From: Bog-159 sp049514955
Lineage (GTDB): Bacteria > Acidobacteriota > Terriglobia > Bryobacterales > Bryobacteraceae
Assembly (NCBI GenBank): GCA_049514955.1
Contig: JBEKUO010000128.1
Location: 1-16,410 of the forward strand
Direction: 5' to 3'
DNA: 16,410 nucleotides
In this document: positions 6,965 to 14,753 of the stretch, piece after piece
Position numbering within the stretch: the first letter of the stretch is position 1
Layout: every line of letters starts with the position of its first letter
The notes under the pieces: generated by a model
The model's database searches: none
What the model saw: only the letters and a program-made list of their open reading frames with translations
What the model was told of the DNA's origin: nothing
Position numbers and translations under genes: made by a program

Positions 6965-7670
6965 TTAATTCCCCGGCACCGCTGCCTGTGAGGGAACGCG
7001 ATAGGGTCGCCCGAGCCGGTTGCGGAACCAAGTCACTGGGCCGACGCGTGTTTCGCTGCCCTGCTCCGTCGTCGCGGGGTGCAGTACGGGCGCCGCATTG
7101 TTCCGGCTGACCGCGATTCTTGCCTCGCAAGCGTCGTCGCACTCGCCGTCCGGGACCAGCAAAACCGCATGCTCGTCGCCATTCGGCAGAAACCCGGTGA
7201 CGGCAATCTCCCCGTTGTCATTGATGTCATAAGGGTCGGTGACTACGAACTCGGATACGGGGAACACGAGGTCGTTCAGGTCGACCATGGGGCCGCCCTT
7301 CTCCCACAGAAAGGCGTGGAAAGTTCCGTCGTCGATCTCCGAATGGCCCACGATCTGCCCCTGTGAGTTAATGGCAAACGCCTTGCTGCTCTGGCCAAGG
7401 TTCCCCAGATCGGTCATCACGCCGTTCCTCCATAGAAAACCGTCGTGTGTCAGCGAGCCTGTTAAATCCGAATCGCCAACCACCTCGCCGGTATCGTTGA
7501 TCCAGAGGGCTTCTGCGTTGTCTCCTCCCAGCGTGCCCAAATCCCTAATCGGCGATCCGCGATGCCATAAGAACGGGTGGTATGTCTGGTCTCCCGCCAG
7601 GTTCGAGCTGCCGACGACCTGGCCTCCGCTATTTATGACATTAGGGACACCGTATGTGCCGCTCGTTATG
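6965..7670 (-). pseudogene. HAF-repeat protein, 5'-truncated
   Basis: The minus strand encodes three HAF-type repeats with their signature aromatic-Leu-Trp motifs (YHPFLWHRGSPIRDLGTLGG, THDGFLWRNGVMTDLGNLG, FHAFLWEKGGPMVDLNDLV) and the intervening INxxGxVVGxS turns. A linker DPYDINDNGEIAVTGFLPNG and a C-terminal RNRLGRPYRVPSQAAVPGN before the TAA at 6965-6967 look like a natural end. Family proteins are exported acidobacterial proteins of unknown role. The similarity starts abruptly at about TYGVPNVIN (near 7668), where a preceding DLGTLGG is expected. The frame stays open to an ATG at 7825, but those 50 residues (MVLLVVGIPPIGKSS...) do not look like the family or like a signal peptide. I take it as a 5'-truncated gene fused to foreign sequence. 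Confidence 0.65.
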
Positions 7671-7852
7671 CTATCACCCTCGGTCTGAGATAAACAAGGA
7701 CCCTGTGGCACGGAGGGGGTACTATCATCGGGCTTCAACAGCGCGCAGCGGATTCCCGCAGCCGCCGAGACCAAACGGATCGATGACTTTCCAATCGGCG
7801 GTATCCCGACGACGAGTAGGACCATGCTCGCCCGCTCCGCGCGGCTCCGCCG

Positions 7853-8215
7853 CTACGGCAATTGCGTTGCACCTGCCAGGGCGGGAGCTTCGGCTTGGCG
7901 CGCCGCGCGCCAGCGCCGCACGCCCGCCGCTCCGAGAGCCAACGCGGGTACGCCGGTCCGCGCGGACGCGGCGGTGTACGCCTCTTCGTCCCCGTCGAGC
8001 GCCCTGCCCCGGTATCCCGCGGGAATCTGTCGGCCGGAGGTTTCGTAGGCATAGCTGACCAGAGTCACGTTGGGACCGCCGAGACCACCTGGAAGGGTGA
8101 CGCTGAGGTGCGCCCATCCGTAGACTGGGTGCGGAAGCTCGCCGCCCTTGAACCTAAATAGCAGGTATCGGTCGGTGGAGTTGAAATTGGTGAACTGCGA
8201 ACCGAAGCCAATAGT
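7853..8215 (-). pseudogene. Exported protein with PEP-CTERM-like tail, 5'-truncated
   Basis: About 115 residues on the minus strand resemble the end of an extracellular sorting-signal protein: FGSQFTNFNSTDRYLLFRFK, PVYGWAHLSVTLPGGLGG, VTLVSYAYETSGRQIPAG, then a short hydrophobic stretch followed by basic residues (ALALGAAGVRRWRAARQ), typical of PEP-CTERM-like C-termini that guide anchoring by an exosortase. The exact Pro-Glu-Pro is not visible. Eleven extra residues precede the stop at 7853. Upstream of about 8215 the frame no longer resembles the family, and no signal peptide is found; the adjoining sequence is the 3' end of an unrelated membrane-protein gene. Probably a remnant. Confidence 0.5.
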
Positions 8216-8276
8216 TTGCGAGCTTTTGGTTCGGGCTGAAGCGCGGAATCGGACTGCATCATCCGGCTCTCGTACC

Positions 8277-8800
8277 TCACGGCATTGGGTTTTTCTCATA
8301 ACGTCGGGTCAACCGCCGAACCTTCAATGTCAGAAAGATCGTGTATGCGAGCAGGGCAATGGTCGAGATGGTTCCGAGCTTCAGCGAATAGGGCTGCCAT
8401 CCTGTGTTGCTCAACTGCGATGCGTTGACAAAGAACCCGATCGCCGAAGCGCCAGGCCGCACAGATCGGGAAAAGATAGCGGGCTGCCTGAAGGGGAACG
8501 GACCAGAAGCCCGACGTGCGGCCTGCGTCCTCCCAACTCAGCAGGTGGGGATATGTTTCGCCGGTCCCCGGCGTAATCTTCGTTAACAGCATCCTTATTC
8601 GAGGCGCAATGACCCTGCTGATATGCTCACTGATGTGGAACACGACGTTCACATAGTGCAGTTGTGTCCACGCAATCAGATAAAAGCCATACGAGGCCAA
8701 CAGGAAGAGATAGGCTGCGCGGTACTGGATAATGAAGGGTGCGCCGGCGATGAGAATTCCGGCGGCTGTCAGCGTCAGACTCGTGGCTAAGTGCGATGCA
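8277..8800 (-). pseudogene. Membrane protein gene, frameshifted and 5'-truncated
   Basis: Two minus-strand frames together read as one membrane protein. The first (about 8800 down to 8475) has two transmembrane helices (LTLTAAGILIAGAPFIIQYR, AYLFLLASYGFYLIAWTQL), a loop with HISEHISRVIAPRIRMLL, and SVPLQAARYLFPIC. The second (about 8460 to the TGA at 8277-8279) has GASAIGFFVNASQL and a third helix, LGTISTIALLAYTIFLTL, before a basic tail RRLTRRYEKNPMP. The switch of frame lies in about 8455-8480. No start codon with a leader precedes the first helix; instead the GC-rich repeat cluster begins at 8808. The gene is therefore broken twice, unless the frameshift is a sequencing error. Protein family not recognised. 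Confidence 0.5.
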
Positions 8801-8807
8801 GAAAGTG

Positions 8808-9420
8808 TCGCAGCCAGACGAGAGCGCGCTCCGCGGCGGTTCGGGCAAGCGGCCGGCGCGCTGCGTGCCGACAGCCGCTTCGGCGATGGCTGGATCGACC
8901 AAGGGTGCGCTACCGCAGCCAGAATCCGCCGCGCCCCGCCCGCGCCCGCCCCACGCCGGCGGAAACTCTGCGAGCGCTTCGGCGGCACGCACGCGAGGCG
9001 CCGGGCTGCTTGCGTAAGGCGTTCGTGCGACCAGGGCGCGTTAAGCGGCGGTTTGGGCAAGCCGCCGACGCGCTCCGTGTCGGCAGCCGCCTCGGTGACG
9101 GCTGGAGCGACCAAGGGCGCTACCGCAGCCAGAACTCGCCGCCCCGCACGCGCTCGACCCACGCACGCGGAGATCTTGCGAGCGCTTCGGCGGGCGCCCC
9201 CGTGAGGCGGCGGGTGGCTTGCGAAGGGAGTTCTTGCGCCGCCAGACGTGGACGCGTTCCGCGGCGGTGCGGGCAACCCGCCGGTGCGCTCCGTGTCAGC
9301 AGTCGCCGCCGCGATGGCTGGATCGACCAAGCGTGCGCAATGGCAGGCAGAACCGTCCGCCCGCACGCGCTCGCCCGCGCCGGCGGGAATCCTGCGAGCG
9401 CTCCGGGCGGCACGTGGCGC
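8808..9420 (+). repeat. Structured GC-rich repeat, cluster A (three units)
   Basis: Three head-to-tail copies of a ~215-bp unit. The anchor GGCTGGATCGACCAAGGG lies at 8888, 9100 (one change) and 9316 (one change), giving periods of 212 and 216 bp. Other conserved blocks are CAGCCAGACGAG, GGCGGTTCGGGCAAGCCGCC (hairpin 1), CCACGCCGGCGGAAA, GCGAGCGCTTCGGCGGGC with a downstream partner (hairpin 2), and GCTTGCGTAAGGCGTTCGT. In the first unit hairpin 2 is GCGCTTCG (8974-8981) with CGAGGCGC (8994-9001). Periods not divisible by three argue against one conserved reading frame through the array. The cluster lies between the broken membrane-protein gene and the PilZ gene. Confidence 0.85.
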
Positions 9421-9469
9421 TGTCCTGCGGTGCGTTTCAAATAACTGGGCTGGGCCGGTCCCCCAGCCG

Positions 9470-9515
9470 CACTTGTATATATTCAGCTTTAAATATCTGA
9501 TTAACATTAAATAGT
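9470..9515 (+). promoter_or_regulatory. AT-rich island, possible promoter for PilZ gene
   Basis: A 45-bp stretch that is far more AT-rich than its surroundings (TTGTATATATTCAGC, TTTAAATATCTG, TTAACATTAAATAG) lies just after repeat cluster A and 40-85 bp upstream of the PilZ start. I cannot pick one convincing -35/-10 pair, so this is inference from composition and position. Confidence 0.3.
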
Positions 9516-9554
9516 ATTGTGGCCGCCCCTGTGGTCAAGGTAATATCGCGTTTT

Positions 9555-9923
9555 ATGATGGATATGACGTTGAGCGATTTAAGGCGTGAACCTCGTCTGC
9601 GCGTGGAGGTTCCCGTGTCGGCCGTTGTGCTGGGCGATCCAGACATCCGCTTTCAGTGTCAGTTGGTAGACGTCTCAGAGTCGGGCGCCCGGCTTCTCAT
9701 GTCCGGCCCAGTCCCCATGGACGCTGTTATCAAAATCGAATGGGCGGAGCATTTCCTGCTGGGCAGTCCTCGTTATATCAAACGTACGTCCAGCGGCTAC
9801 TTCGTCGGCTTACAACTCAACGGATGTAGTCAATGGCACGGCAAAGCATCAGTCTCGCCAGCGGTTTGTGCCGGCAGGCATGCCCCCCCTCCGATGGGTT
9901 TAAGCGTTTCCCTCCACTCCTGA
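9555..9923 (+). CDS. PilZ-domain protein
   Basis: A small PilZ protein (122 aa from the ATG at 9555; an in-frame GTG at 9519 would add 12 residues). The c-di-GMP-binding signature is complete: RREPR (residues 10-14, RxxxR) and DVSESG (39-44, [D/N]xSxxG), separated by the usual first strands (VEVPVSAVVL). The domain continues through VIKIEWAEHFLLG and GYFVGLQLNG (81-90). The last ~32 residues (CSQWHGKASV..., rich in Pro, His and Ser) do not look like a PilZ helix and may be a variable tail or frame-shifted sequence. PilZ proteins bind cyclic di-GMP and alter a partner's activity; the partner is not evident. A small membrane protein follows on the same strand 47 nt downstream. No strong Shine-Dalgarno decides between the starts. 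Confidence 0.75.
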   Translation: MMDMTLSDLRREPRLRVEVPVSAVVLGDPDIRFQCQLVDVSESGARLLMSGPVPMDAVIKIEWAEHFLLGSPRYIKRTSSGYFVGLQLNGCSQWHGKASVSPAVCAGRHAPPPMGLSVSLHS

Positions 9924-9970
9924 AGGCTTTGTGGCCGCATCTGGAGAAAGGAAATCTACCGAGGTTGTCC

Positions 9971-10189
9971 ATGCTAAGAGCCGTTGATCTGGTCGCCTGG
10001 GTATTTCCGCTCTTCGGCGCCGTCCTGGTCTTAAGAGGAGACCACGTCCTTTTCATTGCGGCCGGGTCTGTGGCTGGCTGTACGTTCGAGCGCATCGCAG
10101 GAGATATCCGAATGCGGGTGGACCAGGACCGGAAGATACGACAGACCGACAGCAAACTGATCGCACGGATGCGCGCACTCGACGAGTAG
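9971..10189 (+). CDS. Small two-helix membrane protein, unknown function
   Basis: A 72-aa protein from ATG 9971 (GAGG lies 7 nt upstream) to TAG at 10189. It has two predicted membrane segments, about residues 5-21 (VDLVAWVFPLFGAVLVL) and 26-42 (VLFIAAGSVAGCTFERI), followed by a charged cytosol-like tail (RMRVDQDRKIRQTDSKLIAR). The frame is also open from 9833, but that start overlaps the PilZ gene and adds no recognisable sequence. It is on the same strand just after the PilZ gene, so cotranscription is plausible and it might be that protein's partner; this is only inference from position. I do not recognise the family. Confidence 0.5.
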   Translation: MLRAVDLVAWVFPLFGAVLVLRGDHVLFIAAGSVAGCTFERIAGDIRMRVDQDRKIRQTDSKLIARMRALDE

Positions 10190-10244
10190 ACGAATCGTAG
10201 TCCAGCAGCCAAATGCACGGTCGCGCGGCGGTAGCTGCTTATAC

Positions 10245-10787
10245 GCGAGCCAAAACTCGCCTCGCCCGCACGCGCCCGATCCCCGCCGGCGGGAATTCCG
10301 CGAGGGCTTCGCGGGGCCCGCCCGCGAAGCGGCGGCTGCTTGCGTAACGCGTTCCTGCGCAGCCAGACGCGGGCGCGTTCCGCGGCGGTGCGGGCAAGCC
10401 GCCGGTGCGCGCCGGGTCGGCAGTCGCTTCGGCGATAGCTGGATCGACCAAGGGTGCTCTCACGCCAGCCTGAACTCGGCCGCCCGCACTCGCTCGATCC
10501 ACGCCGGCGGAAATTCTGCGTGCGCTTCGGGCGGGCCTGCCCGCGTGACGGCGTGCTGGTTGCGTAAGGCGTTCGTGTGCAGCCAGACGAGCGCGCGTTC
10601 AGCGGCGGTTCGGGCAAGCCGCCGGTGCGCGCCCTGTCGGCAGCCGCCTCGGCGATAGCTGGATCGACCAAGGCGCCACGGCAGCCCGAACTGCGTCCGC
10701 CCGCCCGCGCTCGCCCCACGCCGGCGGAGATTTTGCCGGTGCGCACCGTGTCGGCGTCGCTTCGTCGATGGCTGGATCGACCAAGGG
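10245..10787 (+). repeat. Structured GC-rich repeat, cluster B (about 2.5 units)
   Basis: Same family and orientation as cluster A. Anchors GCTGGATCGACCAAGG end the units at 10437, 10657 and 10770 (periods 220 and 113 bp). The cluster begins near 10245 just after the anchor's position in the unit and ends exactly at an anchor (10787), which suggests the natural unit boundary. The last unit lacks about 105 bp, a segment that includes both hairpins. In the first unit hairpin 2 is a perfect 10-bp stem, GCTTCGCGGG (10306-10315) with CCCGCGAAGC (10321-10330). Hairpin 1 in the second unit is GGCGG (10604-10608) with CCGCC (10619-10623). Confidence 0.85.
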
Positions 10788-10880
10788 AGAGCGAGGATCC
10801 TCCATAATCGGTTCGCACCGGCCCCCCGGCCGGGGCGTAACGAATCGCCTTGATCGATCACTATCAAGAAGGGGCGGTTC

Positions 10881-11333
10881 GTGTCAGAGGGTGATGCTTC
10901 AAATCGCGGGCCTCAGCCGGAACTCAGAGCCGAGAAATTGGCCGTTGCCATTCATGCGGTCCTTCTGGGATCGCCGTCTATATTGGATCGCCTTGTATAC
11001 CTCGCGTCGCTCCAGAGCCCCGTCATGCACAGCGATTTCTACCAGCAGTTCACTGCTTTGGGTTACAGCGGCACCGGCATCAATAAAGCCTTGCTGAGAG
11101 AGCACCGCACGATCTTCGCAGACTGGCTCAGCCTGAGCCTGGAACAAAAACTGGCAGACCTGGAAGAGTGCGCCTCGCTCTGGGGCATGCGTACAGTGGA
11201 TGTGGCGCACGACTGGCTTACGCCTCCGAAAAGCGATATGCTCATCCCCCTCGGCGCCTTGGCACCGGAGGTAGAACTGTTCCACAGCGATCTGCAATTG
11301 CTTCTGCCGATCGTGCTGGCGCAGAAAACGTAA
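10881..11333 (+). CDS. Hypothetical 150-aa soluble protein
   Basis: Starts at GTG 10881 with AAGAAGGGG at about 10867-10875 as ribosome binding site, and ends at TAA 11333. The protein has no signal peptide or membrane segment. It is rich in leucine and alternately charged (LRAEKLAVAIHAVLLGSPSI, LEQKLADLEECASLWGM), so mostly helical. Notable residues are the conserved-looking DFYQQFTALGYSGTG and HDWLTPPKSDMLIPLGA. I do not recognise the family. It stands alone between repeat clusters B and C, in the same orientation as both. Codon use (GC-rich third positions) and the good start make it a likely real gene. Confidence 0.6.
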   Translation: MSEGDASNRGPQPELRAEKLAVAIHAVLLGSPSILDRLVYLASLQSPVMHSDFYQQFTALGYSGTGINKALLREHRTIFADWLSLSLEQKLADLEECASLWGMRTVDVAHDWLTPPKSDMLIPLGALAPEVELFHSDLQLLLPIVLAQKT

Positions 11334-11454
11334 CGGCCCTCCTCACGTCGCCAAACCGAACGCGTATTATCGCGCGACCATGGCGTCGTGCTGGCTTCCC
11401 CTCCTGTTCCAACAGGGCCTCCGTCCGTCTCACGATCTCCGAGGGCGTCACCAT
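11242..11454 (-). CDS. Possible small protein, unknown
   Basis: A 70-aa minus-strand frame from ATG 11452-11454, with GAGG about 12 nt upstream. It begins MVTPSEIVRRTEALLEQEGK and has a basic, balanced first half (PARRHGRAIIRVRFGDV). Its 3' third overlaps the end of the plus-strand gene at 10881-11333, where its residues look like shadow coding. It may be a truncated gene or a chance frame; I recognise no family. Confidence 0.25.
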   Translation of the reverse strand: MVTPSEIVRRTEALLEQEGKPARRHGRAIIRVRFGDVRRAVTFSAPARSAEAIADRCGTVLPPVPRRRGG

Positions 11455-11516
11455 TGGGTGCTAAACCTCGCAGCCCCAGGCCCCGGCGCCGCCGCGTATG
11501 ACCCCTGTGCTTTCGA

Positions 11517-11868
11517 TGTGGCGCGGGCGCGTTCCGCGGCAGTTCGGGCAAGCTGCCGGTGCGCTCCGCGTCGGCGATAGCTTGATGGGCCAAGGGCAAG
11601 CTCACGGCAGCCGAAACCGGCCCGGCGCGCACGCGCTTCATCCGCGCCGGCGGAAATTCGGCGAACGCTTCGGCGGGCACGGCCGCGAGGCGGCGCGTTT
11701 TGCTTGCGTAAGGCGTTCGTGCGGGGGCCAGACGAGGGCGCGTTCAGCGGCGGCTCGGGCAAGCTGCCAGTGCGCTCTGTGTCGGCAGTCGCTTCGGCGA
11801 TGGCTAGATCGACCAAGGGCGCGCTACGACAGCCAGAACGCGCCCGCCGCGCACGGGCTCGCCCCACG
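11517..11868 (+). repeat. Structured GC-rich repeat, cluster C (about 1.6 units)
   Basis: Same family and orientation. Anchors at 11579 (AGCTTGATGGGCCAAGGG) and 11802 (GGCTAGATCGACCAAGGG), 223 bp apart. The array starts inside a unit at the GGGCGCGTTC block and ends at GCTCGCCCCACG. Hairpin 1 differs from the consensus on both arms: GGCAG (11538-11542) with CTGCC (11553-11557) in the first unit, and GGCGGC (11749-11754) with GCTGCC (11763-11768) in the second. The first unit lacks a short block before the anchor. The 186 bp from 11869 to 12054 hold no gene I can support. Confidence 0.85.
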
Positions 11869-12054
11869 TCAATCGTGGTTCTCACAGGGACCGAAGAAGT
11901 TTTGCTACCGGATGGGTTCCTGGTGCAATAGGTGTCCGACGGGGCGAGACGGCGGCAGGCAATGGGCGGCCACGACGCCGGAGCGCAGTTCCGCGCTAAG
12001 GACAACATGGGCCGCGACGGCGTTGTCCACCAATATCGGTAGCCTCCGACGGGC

Positions 12055-14181
12055 TTAATCCATTAGCTTTCGTATCATGTATGTGTACTGGAAAGCGTAC
12101 GTCTCGGCTTGTTCTTTCGGATCGGCGCCCGTTCCATGGCCCCCTTCAGTAATTTCCTGAAAGAAGAATGGCTTCTTCATCGCTTCCATCTTGGCGGCGA
12201 ATTTCCGCGCGTGCACCGGGCCGACGCGGTCGTCTTTGGAAGTCGTCAGGATCAGCGGTTCGGGATAGTCCACATTCGGCTTGAGCTGGTGGTATGGAGA
12301 GATGGATTCGAGGAACGCCCGCTCTTCCGGCACCGAAACCGATCCGTATTCGCCCGCCCACGAGGCCCCGGCGGCAATGTGCTCGAACCCGAGCATATCG
12401 AGAAGCGGGATTTCAATGATAATCGCGTTCCACATCTCCGGATGCTGTGTCATTTCGACGCCCATCAGCAGACCGCCATTTGAGCCACCCAGGATCCCCA
12501 GCCGACGCGGCGACGTGATGCGCCGCGTGACGAGATCCTTCCCCACCGCGGCGAAATCATCGTAGATGCACTGGCGGTGGGTCTTCAAGCCGGCTTCGTG
12601 CCAAGCCGGGCCGAACTCGCCGCCGCCGCGGATGTTCGCTAGTACATAGACACCGCCGCGCTCCAGCCACAGCTTACCAATCGTGGCGGAATAATCTGGT
12701 TTCTCGGAAATCTGAAAACCTCCATAGGCGTAGAGCAGCGTCGGGTTGTTCCCGTCGAAACGCATATCCTTCCGGCGAACCACGAAGTACGGAACCTTGG
12801 TTCCGTCTTTCGACGTTGCCGAAAGTTGCTCTACAACCAGAGGCGATGCATCGAACTGAGGCGGCAGAACCTTGGCCTCTTTCAGGGTACCCGCCGCCGC
12901 GTCGCCTAACAAGAGCGAGGAAGGTGTGAGGAAGCCTGTGACCGACAGGAAGAACCTTTCGTCAGACCAGTTCGCTGTAACCAGAGACACTGCGCGATTG
13001 TCGGGCACGGCCAGTTGCTGGCCCTTCCACTGTCCGTCGGGCATAAGCGAGTAGGTATAAGCCCGGCCTTGCACATTCTGAAGCGTAGTCAAAAGTAAGT
13101 AGTTGCGCGTCGTCTCTATGCTCTCCAGAAACTCGGTAGAAGTCGGCGCGAACACCGACGACGGCTTCGGATGCATCGGATCCTTCTTGAAGTCGGCGAA
13201 ATCGAGAGCCACCAGCGATCCCGCGACGAAGTTCTTGCCATCCTGTTCCGGCTTCCAGTCTTCATTCAGGTAAACGATTAACCGACCCTTCAGCAGCGCC
13301 GCAATGCGCCCCTTCAAGGGTAACCCGGTCTGCTTTACCGTGCCCGCATCCAAGAGAAAAGTCTGTGCCTGGAAAAAGTTCAAAGCGCGTATCAGAAATG
13401 TGGCCTGAAGGCCGTTCATGTCGTGCAACGTCGCGTGCCCGACACCGTTGTCTGACTCCGTTCCGCGGTACACCTCGGTTGCTTGATGGAGCGGCTGACC
13501 GCGCTTCCACGCCTTCACGATGAATGGGTATCCAGACTTCGTCATTGTGCCCGAGCCCCAATCACGTGCAACCAATAAGGTGTCTTTGTCGAGCCATGTC
13601 ACGCCCTGCTTGGACCGTGGCAGAACGAAACCGCCTCGGACGAACTCCCCCGTCTTCAGATTGAACTCGCGCATGGTGACCGCATCCTCGCCGCCGGCAG
13701 AGAACTGGATCATGCAAAGTTCCTCTCCAGGATAGAGGCAGCTGCGTCCTCCCGAAACCCACTTCTCGTTGTCTTGTTTGCCGAGCGCTTCGAAATCAAT
13801 CAGCGTTTGCCAGTGCGGACGCGGAGTCAGGTAATCGCTTACCGAGGTCCGGCGCAGAATGCCCCGGGGATGAACGGCGTCCTGCCAATCGTTATAGATG
13901 TCATTGCCGCGAATGTCGGGCATCTGCAATCGTTCGGGGGACTCGATCACTTTGAGCGCGGCAACTTGGAGAGTTGCGAAGCGCGGATCGTTCTTGAGGA
14001 CGGCGGCACTGCGTTCATTCTGGGCCTTCACCCAGCTCATGGAGCGTTCGCCCGTGACGTCTTCGAGCCACTGATACGGGTCAGGAGGCAGAGAAGGACT
14101 TTGAGCGGCGGCATGCCGGAGAGTCACGATAGCAGTGAGCGCAAGGACCAAAGTGTGAATGTTTCGCCTCGTTCGCGGCAT
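12055..14181 (-). CDS. Secreted prolyl oligopeptidase (family S9)
   Basis: A complete 708-aa serine peptidase of the prolyl oligopeptidase type, which cleaves short peptides after proline. A signal peptide (RNIHTLVLALTAIVTLRHAA, cleavage near residue 26) predicts export. DPYQWLEDVTGERSMSWVKA (about 33-52) is the family's N-terminal hallmark, and residues to about 440 form the S9 beta-propeller. The catalytic alpha/beta-hydrolase domain has the nucleophile in GGSNGG (Ser about 567), the acid in SKDDRVGPVHARKF (Asp about 650-651) and the histidine in EGGHG (His about 682). YGGFQISEKPDY and ANIRGGGEFGPAWHEAG are also typical. The ATG at 14179-14181 follows GAGG at 7 nt. Length fits the family. 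It is a lone gene, antisense to its neighbours, flanked by repeat clusters C and D. Likely role: extracytoplasmic peptide use. Confidence 0.93.
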   Translation of the reverse strand: MPRTRRNIHTLVLALTAIVTLRHAAAQSPSLPPDPYQWLEDVTGERSMSWVKAQNERSAAVLKNDPRFATLQVAALKVIESPERLQMPDIRGNDIYNDWQDAVHPRGILRRTSVSDYLTPRPHWQTLIDFEALGKQDNEKWVSGGRSCLYPGEELCMIQFSAGGEDAVTMREFNLKTGEFVRGGFVLPRSKQGVTWLDKDTLLVARDWGSGTMTKSGYPFIVKAWKRGQPLHQATEVYRGTESDNGVGHATLHDMNGLQATFLIRALNFFQAQTFLLDAGTVKQTGLPLKGRIAALLKGRLIVYLNEDWKPEQDGKNFVAGSLVALDFADFKKDPMHPKPSSVFAPTSTEFLESIETTRNYLLLTTLQNVQGRAYTYSLMPDGQWKGQQLAVPDNRAVSLVTANWSDERFFLSVTGFLTPSSLLLGDAAAGTLKEAKVLPPQFDASPLVVEQLSATSKDGTKVPYFVVRRKDMRFDGNNPTLLYAYGGFQISEKPDYSATIGKLWLERGGVYVLANIRGGGEFGPAWHEAGLKTHRQCIYDDFAAVGKDLVTRRITSPRRLGILGGSNGGLLMGVEMTQHPEMWNAIIIEIPLLDMLGFEHIAAGASWAGEYGSVSVPEERAFLESISPYHQLKPNVDYPEPLILTTSKDDRVGPVHARKFAAKMEAMKKPFFFQEITEGGHGTGADPKEQAETYAFQYTYMIRKLMD

Positions 14182-14281
14182 CAGTACACCTCAATCGTGG
14201 TTATGCAATGGGACTCATCATTTTCGCATTTTTTGGGACGCTTCGACGGCCGCTGGAGCAGCAGATGGGTGATGCCTTCCC

Positions 14282-14521
14282 GCGCGGGCCAAACTCGGCG
14301 CGCACTTCGGCGAGCGCCCGCGAGGCGCCGTGCTGCTTGCGTAAGGCGTTCATACGGGGGGCCATCCTTCGCACGCACTGCGAGATAACTACGGCAGGAA
14401 CTTTGCCCGCCCGCACGCCCAATCCACGCCGGCGGAAACCCCGCGAGCGCTTCGCGTGACACGACCGAGGCGGCGGGCTGCTTGCGTAGGCGTTCGTGCG
14501 CTGCCAGACGAGGGCGCGTTC
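14282..14521 (+). repeat. Structured GC-rich repeat, cluster D (two partial units)
   Basis: Same family and orientation. The GCTTGCGTAAGG block occurs at 14335 and, lacking one A, at 14480. The first partial unit (about 14285-14357) has AAACTCG and GCGAGGCG blocks; the second (about 14400-14521) has CCACGCCGGCGGAAA and hairpin 2, CGCTTCG (14448-14454) with CGAGGCG (14466-14472). About 40 bp without repeat similarity lie between them. The GCTGGATCGACC anchor and hairpin 1 are absent. The cluster sits between the divergent peptidase and exported-protein genes, so it is upstream of both. Confidence 0.75.
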
Positions 14522-14613
14522 ATTTTCCAGCGATGCCGCAGCCTGACCGGCCCATGCGGCCAGAACCGTAGGCTGCCGGAGCGCGGAGTGTTTGATCGCC
14601 CACCTCGACGCTG

Positions 14614-14630
14614 CTCGCACGGCGTGCGAG
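14614..14630. promoter_or_regulatory. Perfect dyad CTCGCAC-GGC-GTGCGAG
   Basis: A perfect 7-bp inverted repeat with a 3-bp centre. It is not followed by a T-run, so a terminator is unlikely. It lies in the 216-bp gap before the exported-protein gene; it could be a protein-binding site, but function is unknown. The rest of the gap (14522-14737) holds no clear gene; a minus-strand AGQAAASLENERA resembles a GAF-domain end but is too short to call. Confidence 0.3.
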
Positions 14631-14676
14631 TGTCCGGAACCATTGAGGCCGCAAAATCTTCCGTTAAATCGTAATT

Positions 14677-14753
14677 GCAACTCAGTTGCTGATACATCCT
14701 TACCATCCATTGGCGTATTGCGTATTCTGGATCGTTGATGCAACTGAATTGCA
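14677..14753 (+). promoter_or_regulatory. Pair of dyads sharing GCAACT upstream of the exported-protein gene
   Basis: GCAACTCAGTTGC (14677-14689) is a perfect dyad, and TGCAACTGAATTGCA (14739-14753) is a second, with arms TGCAA/TTGCA, that begins within the likely start codon. Both contain GCAACT. Their spacing and position fit an operator pair, but no regulator is known here and chance cannot be excluded. Confidence 0.3.

Noticed and set aside
8808..9420. CRISPR array
   Set aside because: The repeated unit is over 200 bp and varies between copies; there are no short repeats with unique ~30-bp spacers and no cas genes.
8296..9507. A single long minus-strand protein through repeat cluster A and the membrane helices
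   Set aside because: The first two thirds are an arginine- and alanine-rich translation of the repeats; only the last part resembles a real protein, and that part changes frame at its end.
11869..14202. Shared 12-mer TCAATCGTGGTT at 11869-11880 and 14191-14202, either side of the peptidase gene, as a possible target duplication
   Set aside because: Too short to be convincing, and the flanking bases differ; no element ends or inverted repeats accompany it.
12109..14388. Plus-strand ORFs opposite the prolyl oligopeptidase gene
   Set aside because: They lie wholly antisense to a complete, well-conserved gene and show no domain features.
14515..14600. GAF-domain fragment on the minus strand (AGQAAASLENERA)
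   Set aside because: Only about 13 residues resemble the family, and its end is encoded by the repeat itself.
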